Numbered from the stretch's first letter, positions 17,933 to 27,783 are shown. The stretch is 64,000 nucleotides of DNA from SSF14 sp037045585 (GCA_037045585.1 JBAOIR010000042.1:1-64000); one strand, 5' to 3'. Numbers and translations: made by a program. Notes: a model not told the origin generated them from the letters alone.

Positions 17933-18457
17933 TTAGCGGAGGGCGGATCGGTCGAGTTTGGGGAGAGCGACGCGGCCGGTGCGCTGCACCATGACGATGC
18001 CGAAGGGGCGCAGGAGGTCCTCGAGATCATCGAGTCGGCTGGGCACCTCCGATGCCGAGATCGTGACGTCGGCGTGTCCCACGTCGATGATCTTGGCGCC
18101 GTAGATCGCGCACAGTTCGAGGATCTGGGTCCGCGTCACAGCGTCGGCGCTGACCGTGCAGAGCATCAGCTCCTGCTCGACGGCGTCGGTCGGATCGAGC
18201 TCGCTGATCTTGATGACGTTGATCAGCTTGTGGAGCTGCTTGACGACCTGCTCGAGCGGCGCCGACTCGGCATCGGCGACGATCGTGATGCGGCTCAACC
18301 GCTCGTCGTCGGTCGGCGCCACCGCCAGCGAGTAGATGTTGTACCCGCGCCGGGCGAAGAGGCTGGCGACCCGGGCGAGCACCCCCGCCTTGTTCTCGAC
18401 GAGGACGGACAGCAGGTGGTGTTTGGGGCCGGCGTGGGTGCCGTTCGTGGCACTCAC
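17933..18457 (-). CDS. ilvN: Acetolactate synthase small (regulatory) subunit
   Basis: IlvN binds valine and adjusts the activity of IlvB. The 174 residues begin with an N-terminal ACT domain, HHLLSVLVENKAGVLARVASLFARRGYNI, and end with the C-terminal ALS_ss domain (LMLCTVSADAVTRTQILELC, FGIVMVQRTGRVAL). The start overlaps the ilvB stop by four bases (ATGA type), so the two subunits are translated together. Confidence 0.95.
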   Translation of the reverse strand: MSATNGTHAGPKHHLLSVLVENKAGVLARVASLFARRGYNIYSLAVAPTDDERLSRITIVADAESAPLEQVVKQLHKLINVIKISELDPTDAVEQELMLCTVSADAVTRTQILELCAIYGAKIIDVGHADVTISASEVPSRLDDLEDLLRPFGIVMVQRTGRVALPKLDRSALR

Positions 18458-20227
18458 TGAACGACGTCCTCTTCGCCGGGACCGACGACGATGTCGGAGT
18501 TGGATTGGCCGGGAGGAACCATCGGGAACACCTTCTCACTGGCGTCGGTGCGGAACTCCACCACGACGGGACGGTCGTTGATCGCGTTTGCCTTCTCGAT
18601 GGTCGGGGCGACCTCTTCGGGCGACTCGACTCGGAAGGCCACACAGCCCATCGCCTCGGCCCACTTCACGTAGTCGGGGAGATCGGGCGACAGGTAGACC
18701 TCGGAGTAGCGCTCCTCGTAGAACATCTCCTGCCACTGGCGGACCATGCCGAGGTACACGTTGTTGAGGATCGCGATCTTGACCGGGATGCGTTCGGTCG
18801 CAGCGGTCACCATCTCCTGGGCCGTCATCTGGAAGCAGCCGTCGCCGTCGACCGCCCACACCGTACGGTCGGGCATGCCGACCTTGGCACCGATGGCGGC
18901 GGGGACGGAGAAGCCCATGGTGCCGAGGCCACCGGAGTTGATCCAGGTGTAGGGATGACGGAACTTCCAGTACTGCGCCGTCCACATCTGGTGCTGGCCG
19001 ACGCCGGAGGCGACGATCGTGTTCTCCGGTGACAGCGCGGAGCTGTTCGAGCACGAACTGGGGCTTGAGCAGCTCGCCCGGTTCGGATTGGACGTAGCTC
19101 AGCGGGTACTTCTCCTGCCAACCCGAGAGCGTCGAGCGCCACTCGGTGCGGTCGGCCTGGTTGTCGGGCGCACCGTTCGCCTTGAGCGTCCGGACGATCT
19201 CCTCGATGACGAGGCGGGCGTCGCCGACGATCGGGACGTCGGGCCGTCGGACCTTGCCGAGCTCGGCGGGGTCGATGTCGACGTGGATGATCTTGGCGTG
19301 CGGGGCGAAGGACGGCACCCGGCCGGTGACCCGGTCGTCGAAGCGGCTCCCGAGGGCGATCAGCAGATCGCTCTCCTGCATCGCAGTGACCGCCGTGTAG
19401 TTGCCGTGCATGCCCGGCATGCCGAGACACAGTTCGTGGTCGTCGGGGAACGCTCCTCGGGCCATGAGCGTGGTGACGACGGGGATGTTCGTCAGCTCGG
19501 CGAGCTCCTTGAGCGCTTCGGCGGCTCGAGCCTTGAGGATGCCGCCGCCGACGTAGAGCACGGGGCGCTCGGCCTGGCTGATGAGCTCCGCCGCCTCCTT
19601 GATCTTGCGGGGATGGCCCTTGGTCGTGGGCTTGTAGCCGGGGAGGCTGGCGGCGACCTCGGCGTCGGTCGGCCAGTACCACTCCATGTCGGAGTTGGGG
19701 TTCTGCGGGTCGACGATGTCCTTCGGGATGTCCAACAGCACCGGGCCGGGCCGACCGGTGGTCGCCAGCAGGAATGCCTGACGGACGGCGAGCGGGATGT
19801 CCTGGGCGCTCGTGACCAGCTCGTTGTGCTTGGTGACCGAACGGGTGATGCCGATCGTGTCGCACTCCTGGAACGCGTCGGTCCCGATCGCAGCGACGGG
19901 CACCTGGCCGGTGATCACGATCATCGGGATGGAGTCCATGAACGCGTCGCACAGCGGCGTGACGATGTTGGTGGCGGCCGGGCCGGACGTGACCATGGCG
20001 ACCCCGGGGCGACCGGTCGCGTGGGCGTACCCCTCGGCCATGTGGCCGGCGCCCTGCTCGTGGCGAACGAGGATGTGGCGGATCGGGCTGTCGATGATCG
20101 GGTCGTACACCGGGAGGATGCACCCGCCCGGAAGGCCGAAGATCACCTCGACGCCCTCGAGCTCGAGCGCCTTGATCAGGGCTTGGCCCCCGTTCATGCG
20201 GACTGGTGTTGTTGCTGGCTCACCCAT
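18454..20227 (-). CDS. ilvB: Acetolactate synthase large (catalytic) subunit, one frameshift
   Basis: A ThDP-dependent enzyme that joins two pyruvates (or pyruvate and 2-oxobutyrate). From ATG 20227 it shows VEVIFGLPGGCILPVYD, LVRHEQGAGHMAEGYA (catalytic Glu), TSGPAATNIVTPL and LGSRFDDRVTGR. Near 19035 one extra base shifts the frame after LEQLRA; the other frame continues with LSPENTIVASGVGQHQMWTAQY, GGLGTMGFSVPAAIGA and the ThDP motif VDGDGCFQMTAQEM to the stop at 18454. The corrected protein has about 590 residues, the normal length. Nothing else is decayed, so a sequencing error is more likely than a pseudogene. Confidence 0.9.
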
Positions 20228-20371
20228 GTCAATCTGCCTTCGGATTTCGGTCGGTGGTGATTCTTGTCGGAACAGGAGGTCGGGGACAGTCCGGGCCAGG
20301 TGCGCCGACCCTGACCCCGCAGTGCTGTCGTTCGGGCAGCGCCCGAGGAGCTGATGTTCGGGGCTTCGGCC

Positions 20372-20401
20372 CGAAAAAGTCGAAAGCTCCCCGAGGGGAG
20401 C
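20372..20401 (-). terminator. Attenuator terminator of the ilvBNC leader
   Basis: GCTCCCC-TC-GGGGAGC on the minus strand, followed by TTTCGACTTTTTCG. It lies 36 bases past the leader peptide stop and about 145 bases before ilvB, where premature termination would silence the operon. A weaker hairpin (GCGC..GCAG with CTGC..GCGC) at 20408-20437 stands between the leader stop and the terminator and may be the pause or competing structure. Confidence 0.65.
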
Positions 20402-20436
20402 CAGAGAGCGCACGCAGGAAAGAGAAGCTGCGGGCG

Positions 20437-20484
20437 CTAGGTCACTACTACGAGGATCGAGGTACGTGGAGCGGTGCAGGTCAC
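20437..20484 (-). CDS. ilvBNC leader peptide (15 residues, Ile-Leu-Val-Val-Val)
   Basis: GTG at 20484 opens a frame coding MTCTAPRTSILVVVT and ending in TAG. The five successive codons ATC CTC GTA GTA GTG ask for exactly the three amino acids the operon makes. With enough charged tRNA the ribosome reaches the stop and the terminator forms; when these are scarce it stalls on the run. The -10 box ends seven bases before the GTG, so the message is probably leaderless. This is the classic attenuation design known from ilv operons of enterobacteria and corynebacteria; here it is read directly from sequence. Confidence 0.75.
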   Translation of the reverse strand: MTCTAPRTSILVVVT

Positions 20485-20491
20485 GGCCTCT

Positions 20492-20497
20492 AGGTTA
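20492..20497 (-). promoter_or_regulatory. -10 element for the ilvBNC leader transcript
   Basis: TAACCT on the minus strand ends seven bases before the leader GTG, placing the expected first base of the RNA on or beside that GTG. No clear -35 box is seen at 16-18 bases. It lies in the short space between ilvB and the divergent exporter. Confidence 0.45.
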
Positions 20498-20504
20498 GCG
20501 CCCC

Positions 20505-21727
20505 ATGGACTCCGGCGCGCCAACTTCTTCCGGCGCGCCCGAGACGACGCAATCGATCTGGCCCACCGTCGTCGGTTTCGCTGCGACTCGAATGATGGGG
20601 AACCTGTTCGTCCGGTTCCCGGCGTTTTCATCAACCAGATCTCGAAGGGCCTCGGGGTCGACGTCGCGACGCTCGAACTACGTCTTCACGCGCACGGGAA
20701 CTCGGCGGGCTCGCCGCTCCGCAGGCGGGTCGCTGGGTCGATCGAGGGCACATGTCGCGGGTCATCGCCTTCGGGGGCGTGGTCGCCGGAGCGTCGTGTC
20801 TCGCCGCGGCGACGTCATGGTTCCCCCTGTTCGTCGTGATGATGGTGATCGGCGGAGCCGCCAAGATCTCGGTCGACCTGGCCCAGAACGTGTGGATCGG
20901 CCACAACGTGCCGCTCGACGAACGTGGTCGGGTCATCAGCATCATCGAGATGACCTGGGCCGGAGCGTTCCTGATCGGCATCCCCGCGATCGGTCTCGCC
21001 GTCGAGCACTGGGGGTGGAAGGCGGCGTTCGTGACCACCGGCCCGCTCCTCGGCCTCGCTGCAGTGGCGTCGGGGGCACGGCTCCGCGAGCCCAACTGGG
21101 TCGACATCGACGAGGAGGAGGCCCTGCTCCCAGCGGCCGTCGCCGTCTCGAACCCGACGCGTCTCAAGCGGGCCGTCTGGATCTTCTGCTTCCTGCAGCC
21201 GTTCGCGCAGATGGTGGTGTTCGCCGTCAACGGCGACTCTGGTGACGGAGTTGAACCTGTCGACCGGCCGGCTCGGTGCCGTCACCACGTTGCTGGGCGT
21301 GGCCGAACTGATCGGCACGATCATCACGGTGTGGGTCACCGACCGGTTCGGATCGGTCCGCTGCGGCATGTGGGGTATGGCCATCGCCGTGCCGCCCCTC
21401 CTCGGGATCATGGCCGTCGGCACGAACGTCGTCGGAGCCGTCGGCCTGATGCTCGTGATGGACGTTGCGATCGAGCTGGCGTTCGTCGCCGTCCTCCCGC
21501 TCGTCTCCGAGCTCGACGTGAACAACCGGGGCAAAGCCGTGAGCCACGTGTTCGTGCTCATCATGGTCGCCCGCGCCATCGGTTCCGCCGTGTCGGGTCG
21601 CATCTACGAGACGGGCGGGTTCAACGCCTCGATCGCCGTCGCAGCGACGGCCTGCGCCGGGGCGACGATCGCGTTGTGGTGGAGCCATGCCGAGGTGGTT
21701 CCTGAGCCGGTCGAGGTGTCGTTGTGA
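20505..21727 (+). CDS. Major facilitator superfamily transporter, frameshifted
   Basis: Segments in three frames join into one MFS protein of about 405 residues: SIWPTVVGFAATRMMGNLFVRFP, FINQISKGLGVDVATL, RELGGLAAPQAGRWVDRGHMSR (the cytoplasmic loop 2-3 motif), then many hydrophobic helices such as VIAFGGVVAGASCLAAATSW and LMLVMDVAIELAFVAVLPLV. Indels lie near 20625, 20680 and 21238. The substrate is unknown; the pattern resembles exporters. It is divergent from ilvB, and its stop overlaps the GTG of the next gene by four bases. Confidence 0.75.
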
Positions 21728-22244
21728 GGCGCGGGGCGTTCCCAGGCACGTTCAACCCACCGACGGTCGCTCACCTCGCCGTGGCCGAGGCGGCCCGCGA
21801 GCACCACCGCCTCGATCGGGTCGATCTCGTGATCTCCCGACGTCCACTCGCCAAGGCGCCGGCAGAAGAGCCGGCCTTCGAGCAGCGCGTCGAGGTCGTG
21901 CGACGGCTGGCCGACCGCCTCGGGTGGCTCCATGTCGTGGTGTCGGAGCTGCAACTCATCGCCGACCTGGCGCACGGGTACGACCTCGTGATCATGGGTG
22001 CCGACAAGTGGCACCAGATCCACGACGTCGCGTTCTACGACCACTCCCCCACGGCGCGGGATGCCGCGTTGGCCCGCCTGCCCTCCGTGGCGGTCGTGCC
22101 TCGCTCCGGCTTTGCCATCCCGGCCGCGGTCGCGCTCGACGTCGATCCCGTGCATCTCGACGTGTCGTCGCCGCGCCCGTTCCGGCGAGCACGACCTCAT
22201 GGTCCCCGAGGCCCGACGACTCGGGGCTTTGGCACCGCCCCTGA
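21724..22244 (+). CDS. NadD-like nucleotidyltransferase, frameshifted near the end
   Basis: The protein opens GAFPGTFNPPTVAHLAVAEAA, the cytidylyltransferase-fold motif G-x-F-x-P-x-x-x-x-H that binds the nucleotide, and continues with HGYDLVIMGADKWHQIHDVAFY as in nicotinate-nucleotide adenylyltransferase. The second catalytic motif I-S-S-T-x-I-R is not present, so a different small substrate is possible. Indels near 22165 and 22215 break the C-terminus; corrected it reads SGEHDLMVPEARR..GLWHRP and stops at 22244, eight bases before the converging gene. About 174 residues. The GTG start overlaps the transporter stop. Confidence 0.6.
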
Positions 22245-22251
22245 CCGAGGC

Positions 22252-22851
22252 TCAGCTGCAGGCGCTGCCGATGGCGTCGAGGTCGGCGCACACCGTCGCT
22301 CGGGTAACCTTCCACACGCCCGAGGCGACGCGAGCCTGTCCCTCGCGGCCGACGACCGGCGGCTGGTCCGGCACCGACAACGAGTAGAACGACGACCGCG
22401 TCGCCGACAGGTACTGCACGTCGTTGACGTTCACGGTGACCGACGTGAGTGCCGCGGCGTTGGGGCCGGCCTCGGCCCGACGCATGGCGGCGGCGACGCC
22501 GGTGGCGTCGTCGATGAGTCGCAAGCGGGCGTCGACACCCGAGTTCGGGTCGTAGACCGCCGCGAACGCGGCGACGATGTCGCGGGCCTGGGCCGGATCG
22601 GGCGGCGCGGCGGCCACCGGCTCGTCGCCCGACGGCAGCGTCGAACCGAGCGGCTCGTCCAGCACTCCCGACGGCAACGTGGCCGATGGCCTGGCACGCG
22701 TTGTCCGACTCGAGCACCGCGACTCGGTCCTCGAGGTCACTGACCCGGATGTGGGCGAGCACGGCGAACACCAGGGCCCCGAGGGCGAGGACGAGCGCGG
22801 CGGCCGCCCACGCCCCCGCTGAGGATCCCCGCTCGCGCTCGACCTCGGGTA
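22252..22851 (-). CDS. Membrane-anchored protein with coiled coil and secreted domain, frameshifted
   Basis: It has a membrane segment (AWAAAALVLALGALVFAVLAHI), a short coiled coil (VSDLEDRVAVLESDNA) and, after an indel near 22680, an outer domain of about 130 residues (DIVAAFAAVYDPNSGVDARL, VWKVTRATVCADLDAIGSAC). The end, W-K-V-x-R-x-T-x-C with a final Cys, resembles Mce-associated or SnoaL-like secreted domains. No good start codon is visible after the ilvD stop, so the first residues are uncertain. An apparent fusion to IlvD is caused by an extra G (see ilvD). Function unknown. Confidence 0.5.
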   Translation of the reverse strand, partial: YPRSSASGDPQRGRGRPPRSSSPSGPWCSPCSPTSGSVTSRTESRCSSRTTRARPSATLPSGVLDEPLGSTLPSGDEPVAAAPPDPAQARDIVAAFAAVYDPNSGVDARLRLIDDATGVAAAMRRAEAGPNAAALTSVTVNVNDVQYLSATRSSFYSLSVPDQPPVVGREGQARVASGVWKVTRATVCADLDAIGSACS

Positions 22852-24528
22852 TCAGACCGAGGTCACCCCCGAACTCGGCGCCGAGTGCGAGCTTCGCGTA
22901 CTTGGCGAGCACACCCTTGGTGTAGCGGGGCTCCGGGTACGTGAGGTCGAGCCGGCGTTCCGCCAGCACCTCATCGTCGACGAGGAGGTCGATCGTGTGG
23001 TTCTTGACGTCGATGCGGATCAGGTCGCCTTCGGCGACCAGCACGCGATCGGACCGCCGTCGACCGCCTCGGGGGCGACGTGGCCGATGCAGAATCCGTG
23101 GGTGCCACCCGAGAACCGGCCGTCGGTGATGAGCGCCGTGTCGCCACCGCGGCCGACACCCTTGATGGCGCCGGTGATGGCGAGCATCTCGCGCATGCCC
23201 GGGCCACCCTTCGGACCCTCGTAGCGGATGACCACGATGTCGCCGGGATTGATCTGCTCGCCGAGCACGGCCTCCATCGCCTTGTCCTCGCCGTCGAACA
23301 CACGGGCCGGACCCTCGAAGAAGTCGAAGTCGATGCCCGCCACCTTGAGCACCGCGCCGTTGGGAGCGAGGGAGCCCTCGAGCACGGCAATGCCCCCGAG
23401 CTGGTGGATCGGGTCGCTGAACGCGTGGATGACCTTGCCGTCGGGCTCGGGCGCCTTGATGAGCTCGAGGTTCTCGCCGACGGTCTTGCCGGTGACGGTG
23501 ATCTCGTCGAGGTGCAGCAGGCCCTCGTTCGCCAGCATCTGCATCACGACCGGCACCCCGCCGACCCGGTCGATGTCGAGCATGTGGTACTGGCCGTGGG
23601 GCTTGGTGTCAGCGAGGTGGGGCACCTTCGCGGCGACCCGGTTGAAGTCCTGCAACTCCAGCTCGACCTCGGCCTCGTAGGCGATGGCGAGGAGGTGGAG
23701 GACCGCGTTGGTGGAGCCGCCCAGCGCGTTGACGACGGCGATCGCGTTCATCAGCGAGTTGCGGGTGATGATGTCGCGGGGCCGGATGTTCTCGCGAACG
23801 AGATTGATGACGGCGACGCCCGAGGCGAACGCGTAGTCGTCGCGGCGGCGATCGACCGCTGGAGCCGACGCCGAACCCGGCAACGACAACCCGAGGGCCT
23901 CGCCCACCGACGCCATGGTGTTGGCGGTGAACATGCCGGCGCAGCTGCCGATCGTCGGGCAGGCGTTGCGCTCGATCTGGTCGAGCTCGCTCTGCTCCAT
24001 GTTGCCGGCGGCGACGGCGCCGACCGCCTCGAACACGCTGGTGATGTCGAGCGCACGACCGTTGAGCTGGCCGGGGAGCTTCGACCCGCCGTACAGGAAC
24101 ACCGACGGGAGGTTGAGACGAGCCGACGCCATCATCATGCCGGGCAGCGACTTGTCGCAGCCGGCGAAGCTCACGAGTGCGTCCATGCGCTCGGCGTGCA
24201 TCACCGTCTCGACGGAATCGGCGATCACCTCACGACTGACGAGCGACGCCCGCATTCCCTCGTGGCCCATCGAGATGCCGTCGGACACGGCGATGGTGTT
24301 GAACTCGATCGGGAAGCCGCCGGCGGAGTGCACCCCGAGTTTCGCCTGCTTGGCGAGCCGGTCGAGCGGCATGTTGCACGGCGTCACCTCGTTCCACGAG
24401 GACGCCACCCCCACCTGCGTACGGTCCCAGTCGCCATCGCTCATGCCGATGGCACGCAGCATCGCGCGGGCAGGCGCCTTCTGGAATCCTTCGGTGACGT
24501 CGGTGGACCGGGGCTTCATCGTGGTCAT
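22852..24528 (-). CDS. ilvD: Dihydroxy-acid dehydratase, two frameshifts near the end
   Basis: IlvD dehydrates the dihydroxy acids in valine and isoleucine synthesis using an iron-sulfur cluster. From ATG 24528: SSWNEVTPCNMPLDRLAKQAK, SFAGCDKSLPGMMMASARLN and CPTIGSCAGMFTANTMAS carry the three cluster cysteines. GRFSGGTHGFCIGHVAPEA follows. A missing base near 23042 shifts the frame, and the C-terminus continues as VLVAEGDLIRIDVKNHTIDLL and RYTKGVLAKYAKLALGAEFG. An extra G in the run near 22875 hides the real stop TGA at 22852. The corrected length is about 558 residues, as expected. Confidence 0.9.
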
Positions 24529-24604
24529 GGCCGCAGGTTATGCGAGCGGGACCGCGCCACGGGATTCGAATACGGACCGACCCGGAGGGTCCTACGCTCC
24601 GGCG

Positions 24605-25855
24605 ATGTCGTCGAGCCGCCGCACCATCGACCGACAGATCGCGGCGGTGGCGATCCCCGCCACGCTCGCGCTGGCGACCGATCCGCTGTACGACCTCTGC
24701 GACACCGCCATCCTCGGACACATCGGCACGGCACAGCTCGCCGGGGCGGCGCTCGCCACTCGCATCCTTGCCTTCGGCTACGCCGCCTTCGTGTTCCTCA
24801 TGTTCGGCACGACAGCTGCGGTCGCCCGCCACCACGGGGCCGGTCGCGAACGTGAGGCCGCCGAGCAGGGGGTCGGCGCCATGTGGCTCGCCGCTGGTTG
24901 TGGCCTGCTGGCGGCCGGGGTCTTCGCCGTGGTCGGGCGCGCCGTGATCGGTTGGTTCGGCGGCACCGGCGACGTCGCCCGGTACGCCTGGACGTACCTG
25001 TGGGTCAGTCTCGGCGGACTCCCGGCGTTCACCATGGTGATGGCGGGCGTCGGGTTCCTCCGGGGCGGGCAGGACACCCGGCGGCCCCTCGCAGTGTCAG
25101 CGGTCACCGTCACGCTCAACCTCGTCCTCGAAGTGCTGTTCGTCTACGGCGCCGGGCTCGGGGTCGGAGCGTCGGCGCTGGGCACGGTGATCGCGAAGTG
25201 GGTCGGTGCGGCGGCGTACCTGACACTGCTCGGCCGGAGTGTGCGACGCCACGGCGCATCGTGGCGCCCCAAGCCGGCGACGATCCGTGGTCAGCTCGTC
25301 GTCGGTCGCGATCTCGTCGTCCGCACCGTCGTGCTCCTCGGGGTGTTCAGCGTGGCTCAGGCCGGCGCGGCCCGGGTCGGCGTCGACGAGCTCGCCGCGT
25401 ACACGATCGCGTTCCAGCTGTGGATGATCGGGGCGTACGCAGTCGACGGGATCGAGGCCGCCGGCCAGTCGTTGATCGCCCATCGCATCGGTGCCGGACG
25501 CACCGACGAGCTCCGCGCTGTCATCGGCCGGCTCGTCCGGTGGGCGCTCACGCTCGGGTGCAGCGTGGGGGCGATCCTCGCCGCGACCTCGGCGCTCAGC
25601 CCACACCTGTTCACCAACGACACGAACGTGGTCGCCGCCGCCTCGGCGTCGCTCCTGTGGGTCGCAGCGATGCAGCCGGTCGGCAGCCTCGCGTTCGCGC
25701 TCGACGGCGTCCTCGTCGGGGCCGGACGACAGCGCTACCTGGCCGGGGCGATGGTCGCCGCCGGTGCAGCGTTCGCGCTGACCACCGTCCCGTGGACGCC
25801 CGACCTCGGGGGGGGCTCGCGAGTGCGGTCGTGGGTTGGTCCGCAGATGATGTAG
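24605..25855 (+). CDS. MATE family efflux transporter, C-terminus doubtful
   Basis: A cation-driven exporter with about 12 helices. From ATG 24605: RQIAAVAIPATLALATDPLYDLCDTAILGHIGTAQLAGAAL, the usual start with the D-T-A-x-x-G-H motif, later LGGLPAFTMVMAGVGFLRGGQDTRRPL and QLWMIGAYAVDGIEAAGQSL. It ends after TPDLGGG at a run of eight G (25808-25815). In either frame the last helix typical of the family is not convincing (SRVRSWVGPQMM, or GLASAVVGWSADD in the shifted frame). It is either a frameshift or a truncation against the coding-poor region that follows. It is divergent from ilvD. Confidence 0.8.
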   Translation: MSSSRRTIDRQIAAVAIPATLALATDPLYDLCDTAILGHIGTAQLAGAALATRILAFGYAAFVFLMFGTTAAVARHHGAGREREAAEQGVGAMWLAAGCGLLAAGVFAVVGRAVIGWFGGTGDVARYAWTYLWVSLGGLPAFTMVMAGVGFLRGGQDTRRPLAVSAVTVTLNLVLEVLFVYGAGLGVGASALGTVIAKWVGAAAYLTLLGRSVRRHGASWRPKPATIRGQLVVGRDLVVRTVVLLGVFSVAQAGAARVGVDELAAYTIAFQLWMIGAYAVDGIEAAGQSLIAHRIGAGRTDELRAVIGRLVRWALTLGCSVGAILAATSALSPHLFTNDTNVVAAASASLLWVAAMQPVGSLAFALDGVLVGAGRQRYLAGAMVAAGAAFALTTVPWTPDLGGGSRVRSWVGPQMM

Positions 25856-26555
25856 CGGCGATCATTGATGTTGCTCTTTGTGCTGGTGTGGCGGTGCCGC
25901 AGGGCGGGCGGGGCGCGGCAACCATGACGAGTACGTCAGCGTGTACGCCAACTCGACGTTCTTCGCCGCTCCCACTCGTGACCGCTGGCCTTCTCGTTGA
26001 GAGGTGAGGCTGAGTGTCCCGAGCCTGCGCACGTCAGGCGGGTAGAGGGATCGGAGTGCGGGGCCAAGACTGTCGCCCTTCTTCTTCACGACGTGGCCGG
26101 AGTCGGGTGGCCAGGTCGTAGCCGGCCATCAGATGCGGCCCGGGGGCCGGGGGCGGCCGCCGCGGCTCACGACGTCGCCTTTGCCGACGATCTTGGGGGC
26201 CCACTGCTTGCCGGGGTGGTTCAGGTTCAGCGGCCCGAACTCGCCTGGAACCACCACCGCCGCGGTTCCTGGTTAGCGTCGGCGATGGCGTGAGCTCCAA
26301 GATCCGTTCTTTTCGCTTCGAAGTCGGGGCGTTCGATTGCTACGTCTTGACACTTAACGAGACGCTCGGGCAGACGCCTTCGTGGCGATGTCGTCGACCA
26401 CCCCCGCAGCCACAAACTCGCCGCGACGATCTCGCGGTGGCCGTGATCGACGTTCATGATCGCTTGACCTCAGAGCGTACTCGGGGCCGGCCACCGCGCC
26501 TTGCACGAGTCGAGTCGCGTGGGGTGTCCGACGGCTGACGCCCACCTGACCGGGA
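25856..26555. other. Coding-poor region, possible remnant of an inserted element
   Basis: About 700 bases without a gene I can support. Open frames are short and change often. Fragments that look protein-like on the minus strand (GEFGPLNLNHPGKQWAPKIV near 26200, VVKKKGDSLGPALRSLY near 26070) lie in different frames and match no family I recognise. A plus-strand fragment GNHDEYVSVYANSTFFAAPT near 25920 is also isolated. The first 150 bases look less GC-rich than the neighbours. No terminal repeats or transposase motif were found. Confidence 0.4.
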
Positions 26556-27119
26556 CTAGCTGCAGTTCTGGTACGTCCAGCCGGAGACGGCGCTCTGAGC
26601 CTGGACGAACTTGTCGCCGCTGATCAGGGCCTCGATCTGGTCGTTGCCCTCCTTCGACGTCGGGTTCGCGGTGTAGCGTTCCACGATGTCGAGGACCTGC
26701 ACGAACGTGTCGCGCTGGGTACCCAGATAGGGCTTGACGGCTGCATCGGGCACGATCTGGATGATGTGGTCGTACACCTTGACCACACCCGCGGCGAGCG
26801 TCTTGCGAGCCGACGACGACGCCAGGGTGGTCGCGTCGATCTTCAGGCCCTTGATGTCCTTCTGCGTGAGGATGGCACAGGCGTCGTTGCTGGCCACGAG
26901 CCGGTCGATGATCTTCTGGATCTCCTTCGCACCCTGCGACCCGCTGAGCAGCGGATCCTCGTCGACCAGTTCGTCGTCGCCGAGGTCACGGATCGTCGTC
27001 TTCGTCTCTCCCGCCGACTCGATGTCGCGGCTCGACGAACAGGCAACAGGGACGACAGCGGTCGCCACGATCAGCGCCAGCCCGAACACGCGTCGCAGGA
27101 ACATCGAACGGTCACGCAC
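26556..27119 (-). CDS. Lipoprotein 1 of a row of three related lipoproteins
   Basis: 187 residues. The signal FGLALIVATAVVPVACSSS ends in a lipobox, so the protein is probably anchored on the outer face of the membrane. After an acidic linker comes an all-helical domain of about 150 residues with a Cys in the first helix (VASNDACAILTQ) and a Cys at the very end (GWTYQNCS), likely joined by a disulfide. Its start overlaps the stop of lipoprotein 2 by eight bases; ATG 27104 is also possible. Function unknown. Confidence 0.65.
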   Translation of the reverse strand: MRDRSMFLRRVFGLALIVATAVVPVACSSSRDIESAGETKTTIRDLGDDELVDEDPLLSGSQGAKEIQKIIDRLVASNDACAILTQKDIKGLKIDATTLASSSARKTLAAGVVKVYDHIIQIVPDAAVKPYLGTQRDTFVQVLDIVERYTANPTSKEGNDQIEALISGDKFVQAQSAVSGWTYQNCS

Positions 27120-27783
27120 AGTTGCGGCCCATCCAGTCGGCGACCCGACCCGACGCCTCGCGGTAGTCGTCGTCGTCGTAGTGCGAGGGCTTCGACACCT
27201 TGCCGACGGCGCGGTCCTTCTCGAGCGAGGTCAACAAGCCCGTCATGCCCTCGGTCACCGCGGCCCAATCGGCCGCAAGGGCGGGGCTCACGAACGACGA
27301 CGCCTCCTCCATGATCGTGCGGATGCGCGACAACTGGGAGATGAGGCGGTCGGTCGACGCGGTCGCCAACTCGAAGCGGGCGAGTCCGGCGTAGACGCCG
27401 CAGATGTCCTGGCGGCCGACCGCAGCCTCGACCTCGTCGAGGAGGCGAGCGTCGGGGTCGGTGGTCGGTGGCACCGCCAGCGACGTGGTCGGCGTCGCTC
27501 CGGCGGCCGACGCCGGCGCCGACAGGGCCGCGGCGGACTCCGCATCGTCGACGGTGGGGGCGGTCGCTGCGGGCGGTTCGGTGGTGGGCTCGGCGACGGC
27601 GGCGTCAGCAGCGTCCGGCGCTGCCGCGGGAGGAGACGTCGTGGCGAGAGCGAGATCGTCGGGTGGGGAGTCCGCTCCGCTGAGGGACAGTTCGGTTCGT
27701 TGGGTGGCACCACAGCCGGCCGACAGGAGCATCGCCAACCCGAGCGCCACGAGAGCGGTCAGCTGGCGCGTCGCTACGGACAT
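27112..27783 (-). CDS. Lipoprotein 2 of a row of three related lipoproteins
   Basis: 223 residues from ATG 27783. The signal LTALVALGLAMLLSAGCGAT carries a clear lipobox. A long Ala/Pro/Thr linker (about residues 35-110) suggests that the domain stands away from the membrane. The helical domain has the same two Cys as its neighbours (GRQDICGVYAGL and WMGRNCA). The frame is open further upstream, but the signal sequence sets the start. Function unknown. Confidence 0.65.
   Translation of the reverse strand: MSVATRQLTALVALGLAMLLSAGCGATQRTELSLSGADSPPDDLALATTSPPAAAPDAADAAVAEPTTEPPAATAPTVDDAESAAALSAPASAAGATPTTSLAVPPTTDPDARLLDEVEAAVGRQDICGVYAGLARFELATASTDRLISQLSRIRTIMEEASSFVSPALAADWAAVTEGMTGLLTSLEKDRAVGKVSKPSHYDDDDYREASGRVADWMGRNCA

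Noticed and set aside
18454..20227. ilvB as a pseudogene
   Set aside because: Only one base disturbs an otherwise complete protein with all ThDP motifs, in an intact and regulated operon; a sequencing indel is the simpler reading.
25856..26555. An insertion sequence in the coding-poor patch
   Set aside because: I could find no terminal inverted repeats, target duplication or transposase catalytic motif, so only a remnant can be suggested.
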